DNA from: Acetobacter sp. UBA5411
GTDB taxonomy: Bacteria; Pseudomonadota; Alphaproteobacteria; Acetobacterales; Acetobacteraceae
Length of the DNA: 21,303 bases
Direction of reading: 5' to 3'
NCBI RefSeq assembly: GCF_002409645.1
Contig: NZ_DHNR01000006.1
Location: 59,182 to 80,484 of the forward strand
The position numbers and the translations under genes were made by a program. Positions 15,416 to 21,303 of the stretch are shown here, piece after piece. A model generated the notes under the pieces. The model saw nothing but the letters and a program-made list of their open reading frames with translations, had not been told where the DNA came from and did no database searches. Position 1 is the first letter of the stretch, and each line of letters starts with the position of its first letter.

Positions 15416-16401
15416 AGACGCCAATCCGCATCGGTGTATTGCAACTGGCGGACAGCGCGCCCGTCATCATGGCCCACCAGCAGGGACTGTTTGCCCGACA
15501 TGGTCTGGAAACCGAGATCGTGGTCTCGCCTTCGTGGGCCAATATTGCCGACGGTCTTGCATGGAAAAAACTAGATGCAGCCGCAATCTTTTGTCCACTG
15601 GCAATGATGACGGCGCTGGGCAGACGTGGGCATGACGCCTTCCTGCGCCCTCTGACTACGATCAGCCGGGGTGGTAATACGATCATGTTGCGGGGCGTCA
15701 ATCCGGTTGAGACGATCTGGCATGCCGGATCACACGGACGGCGCGCCTTTGATGTCTGGCGCTGCGGCATCGGACGACGTCCACGCATTGCCGTCGTGCA
15801 TATCTATTCCACTCACCTTCTCATTCTCAGGCGATTCCTGAAAATGATTGATGTGGACATGGAAAACGATATCGAACTCGTGGTGATGCCGCCCGTCGAT
15901 ATGATCCATGCGCTCTCTGAAAAGAAGATCGACGGCGGATGTGTGGGGCCGCCATGGGGTGCGGAAGCGGAAAGGCTTGGCGTTGCTTTCCGGGTTGGCG
16001 GCTCGTCATCCGTTTTTCCGGATCATGTCGAGAAAATCATGGTGACTTCCGGGAAGCTTTCCCGTTCCGAAGAACAGATCGAAACGATGACACTCGCTTT
16101 GCAGGAAGCCATTACCTTTTGTCAGACGCCACAGTATCGACAGGACGTCATCGAAGCACTAGCCGCCTCTCTCGCGGAAGGGGGCCTTGCACTCCCGGCC
16201 GAAGCGACCCGTGCCGTGCTCCCGGAAGGATCGGCGGAAGAAGCAATCAACTTTATGTCCGGAGCACTTCAGGAACACGATATCGAATGGATCATCAACG
16301 ATATGGCGTCGCTTGGATGGCTGGAGAATTCTGAACAGCAGACACTTATGCGCTGGAGTGTATCCGGCGCCATGACGTCAGCTCCTCCTGTTCCTCTCTG
16401 A
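15412..16401 (+). CDS. nasS: NasS, nitrate/nitrite sensor protein (NrtA/CmpA-like, cytoplasmic)
   Basis: This 329-residue protein is related to the periplasmic nitrate/bicarbonate-binding proteins NrtA and CmpA but has no signal peptide or lipobox. That is the hallmark of NasS, the cytoplasmic sensor that sequesters NasT when nitrate and nitrite are absent. Visible family sequence includes the start IRIGVLQLADSAPVIMAHQQGLFARHGLETE, SWANIADGLAWKKLDAAAI, GGNTIMLRG, and CVGPPWGAEAERLGV before a C-terminal helical part. The ATG overlaps the nasT stop by four bases (ATGA, 15412-15415). No NrtB/C/D transporter genes are nearby, so it is not part of an ABC importer here. It ends 34 bases before the next small gene. 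Confidence 0.92.
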   Translation: MKTPIRIGVLQLADSAPVIMAHQQGLFARHGLETEIVVSPSWANIADGLAWKKLDAAAIFCPLAMMTALGRRGHDAFLRPLTTISRGGNTIMLRGVNPVETIWHAGSHGRRAFDVWRCGIGRRPRIAVVHIYSTHLLILRRFLKMIDVDMENDIELVVMPPVDMIHALSEKKIDGGCVGPPWGAEAERLGVAFRVGGSSSVFPDHVEKIMVTSGKLSRSEEQIETMTLALQEAITFCQTPQYRQDVIEALAASLAEGGLALPAEATRAVLPEGSAEEAINFMSGALQEHDIEWIINDMASLGWLENSEQQTLMRWSVSGAMTSAPPVPL

Positions 16402-16435
16402 TTTTCAGGAAACGCCCTATAGAGGTTCACTCCCC

Positions 16436-16885
16436 ATGCTGTTCAATTTCGAAATGGATTTTGCTAACTCGTTACGTTGTATCCCCATGATGGTCAGGAT
16501 GAATCTTGACCTGTGCGGCGTAAAAGTAAGTCTCCGGCAATGGAGCCGTTTCACACAGGAAGATCGGAGTGCGCTTCTGAACCTGCCGATGGAAAACGCT
16601 GCTCAACGTGAGAAATATCAGACGTTTCTTGTCAATCTCATCAGACTACGGGCTGAAGAAGAACCCGTATTCCTGCCACCCGTTGCGGCTGCGGCATGGC
16701 AGGAAGCTGACAACGTGCCGCATAGCATCAGGCAGGCGGCTATCTCTCATGGAGTAGCAATACCAAGCCTGGATCAATGGAACCATCTTTCCACGTTGCA
16801 GCGCTTCGCCCTGATCAAACTCACCCGACCCGGACATGAAAATCAGAATTTTGTTCCTGCATTGCGCGAATTTTTTGATAATTAG
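16436..16885 (+). CDS. Nitrate reductase-associated protein (Nitr_red_assoc family)
   Basis: This 149-residue soluble protein begins MLFNFEMDFANSLRCIPMMVRMNLDLCGVKV. The phrase 'F.FE.DF..SLRCIPM.VR..LD.CG.K' followed by LRQWSRFTQEDRSALLNLP is characteristic of the conserved nitrate-reductase-associated family (PF09655), found beside assimilatory nitrate reductase genes in cyanobacteria and proteobacteria. Biochemical function is unknown to me; a maturation or assembly role for the reductase is only a guess. The two conserved cysteines (Cys15 and Cys27 in this numbering) might bind a metal or cofactor, also a guess. A ribosome site AGAGG at 16421-16425 precedes ATG 16436. It is the last gene of the nitrate cluster, 34 bases after nasS. 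Confidence 0.85.
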   Translation: MLFNFEMDFANSLRCIPMMVRMNLDLCGVKVSLRQWSRFTQEDRSALLNLPMENAAQREKYQTFLVNLIRLRAEEEPVFLPPVAAAAWQEADNVPHSIRQAAISHGVAIPSLDQWNHLSTLQRFALIKLTRPGHENQNFVPALREFFDN

Positions 16886-16926
16886 AAATTTTTGATGCCT
16901 GTCGGTTTTGAAGACTTAAATTTCTA
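16883..16926. repeat. AT-rich inverted repeat at the end of the nitrate cluster
   Basis: TAGAAATTT (16883-16891) and AAATTTCTA (16918-16926) are perfect 9-base inverted repeats separated by 26 bases. The first arm includes the stop codon of the preceding gene. The stem is too AT-rich and the loop too long for a classical terminator, but it is the only structure seen at the operon end. Confidence 0.35.
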
Positions 16927-17049
16927 TACTCATTAGAAAATGACTTTTTTGAATGGCACAGAGCAATGGGTTTTGCTTCATGATTGCTTAAAGTGAGTGT
17001 TTCCCGATTTTGAGAAAGAAATTGATGCACTCTATGGTTTAAGCGATGA

Positions 17050-17243
17050 CCTATGCGACCGGACAAAAGAATGCCTTCCTGTCTGAAGGTCATGTCGAAG
17101 ACATGGCTTTTGACAATCCTCTATCCGTTGATAGCTTTACTGTATCGCTACCATGTCGGCGCTCCGTGGCTTAATCTTCCTGACCGTTTCGGAGAATGGG
17201 AAATGTGTACGGACATTTACATCAATGAGATGAAAGCATTGTA
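17050..17243 (+). pseudogene. IS5-family transposase relic, N-terminal part
   Basis: The plus strand encodes ALLYRYHVGAPWLNLPDRFGEWE, matching the conserved N-terminal 'LLYRYRxGxPWRDLPERFGxW' of IS5-family transposases of the same broad type as the plus-strand remnants at 1376 and 4083. A frameshifted piece upstream (DLCDRTKECLPV) probably continues the start of the same domain. The sequence after NEMKAL has no further match and the catalytic domain is absent, so it is a fossil. The ATG at 17053 and the short frame it opens should not be treated as a gene. Confidence 0.65.
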
Positions 17244-17318
17244 AGTGAAAGGATTTTCATTATCTGACTACAAGTCATGCCAACGGATATATCGTGATCG
17301 AAAAGCCTTATTATCCGG

Positions 17319-17775
17319 GTGCATCAACATAACGGTGTCTCTTGCGTGGATGATTCGAGGGTTCTGACCGGGATCGTTTGCACCCTCCATGACAGTGACA
17401 GCGGAAAGATATTCAGAGAACCTGTTTTCCAGACAATAACTTATATAATTATTTTGTCAGATAATATCTTTGACCGACTTTTCATTACCCCGACAGAACA
17501 GGTCGATCATTCAAAGCACCTGATGGTTAATGCAACACATCTCAAAGCATACAGAACGATAGCAGCTTAGAGATTTCAAAGACGCAGACATGCTTTTGCA
17601 CCCTCTTCTCGGTGACACAAAAAAATTATCAGTATCCAAAAATATGAAAAAACCGGATCTGGAAAAAAGCAATATTGCAGCCTGTATTCTACAAAAAAAT
17701 TGGCAATCAAAACTATCGCAAAATGAGTCTCTTTATAAATAGAAACATCTTATCGAAAAGGATCAGGTTTGGATC
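17319..17775 (+). pseudogene. IS5-family transposase relic with internal deletion (same type as the 3240-3996 copy)
   Basis: Plus-strand frames give HNGVSCVDDSRVLTGIVC (compare the family's HGxPRVDDRRVLSGIV), then MVNATHLKAYRTIAA (compare MIDATHLKAHRTSAS at 3240-3996), then after one stop DFKDADMLLHPLLGDTKK and NIAACILQKNWQSK with LYK-stop-KHLIEK. The latter align with GADILLANLPDEAEE, NITACIPPRKNRKSK and LYKKRHLIEN of the minus-strand copy. The segment between KAYRT and DFKDAD is missing, so the middle of the catalytic domain was deleted. Many substitutions show it is older than the copies near 1-4.5 kb. Confidence 0.6.
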
Positions 17776-18189
17776 GTATCAATACGAGATCAATATCACC
17801 TCGATATAGTCTACTGCCCAGCAGAAAATGAGCCATTCATGAAGCAATAGGGATTTGTATCGTAAACCCATTTCAGGAAACACATTGCCTACATATGTCG
17901 TTGAAAGCCCAACAGATCCGTATCGGGAAATTCATTATCTGCTGCCTTACCGAGCACGTTTTCGCTGATCAGACATTTAGGAAGAGACTGTTCATCAGAA
18001 TGATTGATATCAGGAACGCAGAATAAAAATAGCCTGGTCACTCAAGCCGTTACACATTTAAATACATTTCTCGACGGTTGACAGAACCATCAAGAACACC
18101 TCGCTTGAACAAGAACCCTGCTATACCGCTGTGTCACATGGCATGCTCACATGTGTGGATACAGTGACACCCCACTGCCCAGGATTCAT
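17776..18189. other. Intergenic DNA upstream of the ABC exporter, nothing recognised
   Basis: About 400 bases contain only short frames with no family motif. A TTGACA at 18078-18083 could be a -35 element for the exporter gene, but no good -10 hexamer sits 16-18 bases downstream. The region may include further unrecognisable IS debris. Confidence 0.4.
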
Positions 18190-19959
18190 ATGCAGTATTT
18201 GCGCCTTCTTCTAAAAGATGTCTGGTATTTGACACGCCCCTATTTCGTGTCCGAGGATAGGAAATGGGCTTGGGGCCTTCTGGTGGCGGTATTAGCCCTC
18301 ACCTTCTCTGTGGTCGGGATGGATCTGCTTCAGTCCTTCTCGCGCAATGTATATTACACAGCGCTGCAGCAGCGTGACGCCACTACCTTCCTGCGCGGAC
18401 TGTTCTGGTATGTGCATAACGAGGACGGGTATGTGCCCGGCTTCTTCATCATCACCATTCCGGCCATCCTGTTCAATGTCTACGCAACATACCTCCAGCA
18501 GATGCTGGGGCTGCGCTGGCGCCGATGGCTGACCGCCCGCATGACGCGACAGTGGATGGACAATCAGACCTATTTCCGGATCGCCATCACCACATCGGGT
18601 CTTGAGACCGGGGCTGACAACCCCGACCAGCGCATACAGGAAGACCTGAACAGGTTTGTGACCGATACTCTCACGCAGTTTATCGACCTGCTTTCCAATA
18701 TCGTGACGCTGTTCAGCTATGTCAGCCTTTTGTGGGTGTTGTCCGGTCCTTTGGAAATATGGGGCATTTCCATACCGGGATACTTCTTCTGGGCGGCGCT
18801 GATCTATTCCGTGATAGCGACATGGGTGACGCATCTGGCTGGCCACAAGCTGGCGGGGCTGCAATTTTTCCAGCAGCGCGTCGAAGCTGATTTTCGCTAC
18901 AGTCTGGTCCATGTGCGCAACAACACGGAAGGGATTGCGCTTTACCGGGGCGAAGCGGAGGAAAAGGCCGGTCTGGATCGCTCCTTTTCCGCCATTTACA
19001 CCAATTTCCTGTCCATCATGAACCGCACCAAATGGCTGGGCCTGCTGACGACAGGACTGGACGTGGTGTCGGGCAACTTTGCGCTACTCGTGGGATCGAT
19101 CCGCTACTTCGCGGGCAAGATGAGTTTCGGCACGCTCATGCAGCTTGTTCTGGCGTTCTCACGTGTGCAGGGCGCGATGTCATGGCTGTCCAACTCCTAC
19201 GGCGCGCTAACCATCTGGCATGCGGAAGTAGCGCGTCTTGCGACTTTCCAGCGCGTCATGGACCGGGCACAGGCCATGCGCAGCGGCATCACTTTCGTCC
19301 CCGCTAGCGCCGAGGCCGATATGCAGGTCAGCGGACTGGAGGTGTTCCGTCCTGATGGCTCGGCGTTACTGAAAGATGTGAACTTTGCGCTACCGCATGG
19401 ACAGATGACGGTGGTGACAAGCCCATCAGGCACCGGCAAGTCCACTCTGTTTCGTGTGCTGGCAGGGATCTGGCCGTTTGCCACGGGCACGATCACTCGC
19501 CCCGATACATCGATCATGTTTGTGCCCCAGCGACCCTACATGCCCACCGGCACCCTGCATCGGGCCGTAACCTATCCCGGAAGCTCGGATATCTGTTCGG
19601 TGGAACAGGTGAGCGAGGTGCTGGAACAGGTCGGATTGGGAGCATTGGTGCCGCGTCTTGGCAACGAGGAGCATTGGGGTCAGATCCTCTCGCCGGGCGA
19701 ACTCCAGCGTCTGGCTTTTGCCCGTATCCTGCTTGTGCGACCGGACTGGGTGTTTCTGGATGAATCGACTTCAAACCTCGACGGTGCGTCTGAAGCCGCT
19801 CTTTATGCCCTGCTGGCGCAGACCTGCCCGGATATGACTGTAGTCTCCATTACGCACCGTCAGTCCGTTGCGAGACTGCACGCCAACATCATCGACCTGA
19901 CGCCCTTTGCCGTAGCGCGTGAGGATATCCTCAGTGCGGACGCATCGCCTGAACCATGA
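18190..19959 (+). CDS. ABC half-transporter of the SbmA/BacA/YddA-like family (permease fused to ATPase)
   Basis: This is an inner-membrane protein of about 589 residues. The N-terminal membrane domain (ABC_membrane_2/SbmA-BacA type) shows RPYFVSEDRKWAWGLLVAVLAL, YYTALQQRDATTF, LGLRWRRWLTARMTRQWMDNQTYFRI, NPDQRIQEDLNRFVTDTL and NNTEGIALYRGE. The C-terminal ATPase has Walker A SPSGTGKST (about residue 411), VPQRPYMPTGTL, a modified signature LSPGELQRLAFAR, Walker B WVFLDESTSNLD and ITHR. Members of this family move peptides, cobalamin or other large substrates; the substrate here is unknown. I prefer ATG 18190 (AGGA at 18181-18184, product starting MQYLRLLLKD) over the in-frame ATG 18151, which has no ribosome site. 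The 3' end overlaps the convergent binding-protein gene by 29 bases. Confidence 0.9.
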   Translation: MQYLRLLLKDVWYLTRPYFVSEDRKWAWGLLVAVLALTFSVVGMDLLQSFSRNVYYTALQQRDATTFLRGLFWYVHNEDGYVPGFFIITIPAILFNVYATYLQQMLGLRWRRWLTARMTRQWMDNQTYFRIAITTSGLETGADNPDQRIQEDLNRFVTDTLTQFIDLLSNIVTLFSYVSLLWVLSGPLEIWGISIPGYFFWAALIYSVIATWVTHLAGHKLAGLQFFQQRVEADFRYSLVHVRNNTEGIALYRGEAEEKAGLDRSFSAIYTNFLSIMNRTKWLGLLTTGLDVVSGNFALLVGSIRYFAGKMSFGTLMQLVLAFSRVQGAMSWLSNSYGALTIWHAEVARLATFQRVMDRAQAMRSGITFVPASAEADMQVSGLEVFRPDGSALLKDVNFALPHGQMTVVTSPSGTGKSTLFRVLAGIWPFATGTITRPDTSIMFVPQRPYMPTGTLHRAVTYPGSSDICSVEQVSEVLEQVGLGALVPRLGNEEHWGQILSPGELQRLAFARILLVRPDWVFLDESTSNLDGASEAALYALLAQTCPDMTVVSITHRQSVARLHANIIDLTPFAVAREDILSADASPEP

Positions 19960-20824
19960 GTTCGGTATTGTGCCGCATCATGGTGATATAATCGGGTGCA
20001 GGACCACCGGCGGGGGAAAGGGCTTCAGCGTATAGCTCCCCTCCAGGCCGTGCGCCGGTGGCATGCGCTACCTGCTGGACCAGACGCGGGTCGGTGGCGT
20101 TTTCGAGGAAATAGGTGGTCGTGCCGCTTTGCTGGATCTGTCCGATCAGCTTTGCCACAGCGCCAGCCGAAGCCTCGGTTTCCGTCGAGAGGCCCTGTGG
20201 AGCCATGAACGTGACACCATAGGCGCGACCGTAATAGCCGAATGTCTCATGACTGGTCAGCACACGCCGTCGCTCGACCGGGATGGTAGCGATCTGGGTG
20301 CGGATGTCATGATCCAGTGTGCGGAGCTGCGCAATATAGGCGTCTGCCGAGATCCGGATATCATCGGCGTCAGCCGGGTCTACAGCAATCAAAGCGTCAC
20401 GGATGTTGGTCGCCCAGATGATCACGTTGGGCACGCTGTTCCAGACATGAGGATCGATCTGCGACTGCTGGCCATTTTTGTCCGAATAGATGTCGATCCC
20501 GTTTGAAACGATTACCGGAGTGCCCTGATAGCCCGCCGCATGGGCAAGGCGTCCAAACCAGCTTTCCAGTCCTTCACCACTCATGAACACCACATCTGCC
20601 TGCCGCAGTTGGCGGGCGTCAGCGGGAGAAGGTTCGAATTCATGCGGATCGCCATCAGGCGGCACCAGAGAAGTCACCGAGACATGAGTGCCGCCAACAT
20701 GGGCCACGACATCCGCCAGCACGGTAAAACTGGCCACGGCATGCACCACATGCGGTGCGGCGGCGTGCGCCGGGGCAAAGGCAAAAATCCCCCAAAGGCC
20801 AAGCAGGCAGGTCAGGCGACGCAT
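19931..20824 (-). CDS. Zinc/manganese-type ABC transporter substrate-binding protein
   Basis: This 297-residue periplasmic protein belongs to the cluster A-I metal-binding family (ZnuA/MntC/SitA/PsaA). A signal peptide is evident (MRRLTCLLGLWGIFAFAPAHA, cleavage after AHA; no lipobox). Expected metal-site regions are visible: GDPHEFEPSPADA with the first histidine, DPHVWNS with the second, SHETFGYYGRAYGV, and the acidic FLENATDPRLV. The histidine-rich acidic loop of high-affinity ZnuA proteins is absent, so zinc versus manganese cannot be decided. The start at ATG 20824 is set by AAGGAG nine bases upstream (20834-20839 on the plus strand) and by the signal peptide. A longer in-frame extension to about 21199 is only the permease gene read in another frame. 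It lies 2 bases after the permease stop in one operon. Confidence 0.92.
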   Translation of the reverse strand: MRRLTCLLGLWGIFAFAPAHAAAPHVVHAVASFTVLADVVAHVGGTHVSVTSLVPPDGDPHEFEPSPADARQLRQADVVFMSGEGLESWFGRLAHAAGYQGTPVIVSNGIDIYSDKNGQQSQIDPHVWNSVPNVIIWATNIRDALIAVDPADADDIRISADAYIAQLRTLDHDIRTQIATIPVERRRVLTSHETFGYYGRAYGVTFMAPQGLSTETEASAGAVAKLIGQIQQSGTTTYFLENATDPRLVQQVAHATGARPGGELYAEALSPAGGPAPDYITMMRHNTELMVQAMRPH

Positions 20825-20826
20825 GA

Positions 20827-21303
20827 TCAGTTGCTCCTTGACGGAGACGATGCGCCTCTCGTTCTGATACCGGCTGGCGAGGCCAGAAGAGAAACGACAT
20901 AGGCCGTGCTGCATGTCAGGATGATGCACGGCCCGGCCGCCAGCTGGAAATAATAGGAAACCACCAGCCCTATGTAGCCAGCCGCCATGCCGACACAGGC
21001 CGAAAGGGCCATCATGGGCAGGAGGCGACGGGTCCAGAGCCGGGCTGTGGCGGCGGGGACCATCATCATGCCAACCGACATGAGCGTGCCCAACGCCTCG
21101 AAGCCCGCCACGAGATTGATGACGACAAGGAACAGGAACACCATGTGGTAGACCGCGCCCTTGGTGCCGGTCATGCGCAAGAAACCGGGGTCCACGCATT
21201 CCATCACCAATGGCCGCCAGATGACGGACAGGAGGCCTATGCTCAGCGTGGTAATGCCGCCCATGAGGTACAGCGCAGGTGCGTCAATGGCCAGAATGGT
21301 GCC
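20827..21303 (-). CDS. Metal ABC transporter permease (ABC-3/ZnuB type), C-terminal part, cut by window edge
   Basis: The minus-strand frame is open from the right edge (21303) to TGA at 20827-20829, giving 158 residues of an inner-membrane permease. Hydrophobic segments include ITTLSIGLLSVIW, AVYHMVFLFLVVINLVAGFEALGTLMSVGMMMVPAATARLW and ALSACVGMAAGYIGLVVSYYF. The 'GxLMxxGMMMVPAATARL' stretch and the following AAGYIGLVVSYYFQLAAGPCI pattern are typical of ABC-3 permeases of zinc/manganese/iron importers. The gene continues outside the window, and an ATPase gene would be expected further right. It is followed directly by its binding-protein gene. Confidence 0.88.
   Translation of the reverse strand, partial: GTILAIDAPALYLMGGITTLSIGLLSVIWRPLVMECVDPGFLRMTGTKGAVYHMVFLFLVVINLVAGFEALGTLMSVGMMMVPAATARLWTRRLLPMMALSACVGMAAGYIGLVVSYYFQLAAGPCIILTCSTAYVVSLLASPAGIRTRGASSPSRSN

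Noticed and set aside
17319..17570. Plus-strand frame of 83 codons as a small gene
   Set aside because: Its translation matches pieces of IS5-type transposase (HNGVSCVDDSRVLTGIV, NATHLKAYRT) interrupted by low-quality sequence, so it is a transposase fossil.
20825..21199. N-terminal extension of the metal-binding protein to 422 residues
   Set aside because: The extra part is the permease gene read in another frame. The signal peptide and a strong ribosome site place the start at 20824.
1..21303. tRNA, rRNA, CRISPR array, or phage genes
   Set aside because: No cloverleaf-like sequence, regularly spaced repeats, or structural phage proteins were seen in any part of the window.

Overview
The window looks like chromosomal DNA of an acetic acid bacterium or a close alphaproteobacterial relative (Acetobacteraceae). 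This is an inference from protein character, the moderately GC-rich coding sequence and the crowd of decayed IS5-family elements; no rRNA or other taxonomic marker is present.

Layout. (1) 1-949: the end of a polar amino-acid ABC importer, with a permease C-terminus and its ATPase. (2) About 1080-4520: an AT-rich accessory island. An acyltransferase-3 membrane protein (minus strand) is bracketed by two pairs of degenerate IS5-family transposase remnants. Each pair is a minus-strand element lying against a plus-strand element. (3) About 4925-16885: a plus-strand nitrate-assimilation cluster. It has a promoter and structured leader, a NarK/NasA-type nitrate transporter, an outer-membrane porin of the alginate-export family broken by a frameshift, a NirB-NirD fused nitrite reductase, a 1317-residue assimilatory nitrate reductase fused to a complete CysJ-like flavodoxin/FAD/NADPH reductase, the NasT antiterminator, the NasS nitrate sensor, and a small nitrate-reductase-associated protein. 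(4) 16886-18189: gene-poor DNA with two more IS5-type fossils. (5) 18190-19959: an SbmA/BacA/YddA-like ABC exporter half-transporter. (6) Minus strand from the right edge: a zinc/manganese-type ABC importer, with a partial membrane permease and its substrate-binding protein, convergent with and overlapping the exporter gene.

How it works together. Nitrate would cross the outer membrane through a porin (if functional) and the inner membrane through the MFS carrier. The fusion protein would reduce it to nitrite using NADPH without separate electron carriers, and the single-chain NirBD would reduce nitrite to ammonium with NAD(P)H. NasS and NasT would let transcription through the 5' leader only when nitrate or nitrite is present. 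The most notable items are the self-contained nitrate reductase fusion, the leader with a possible ANTAR-type hexaloop hairpin next to a terminator-like hairpin, the porin frameshift inside an otherwise intact operon, and the IS-flanked low-GC acyltransferase whose last codons come from an IS end.
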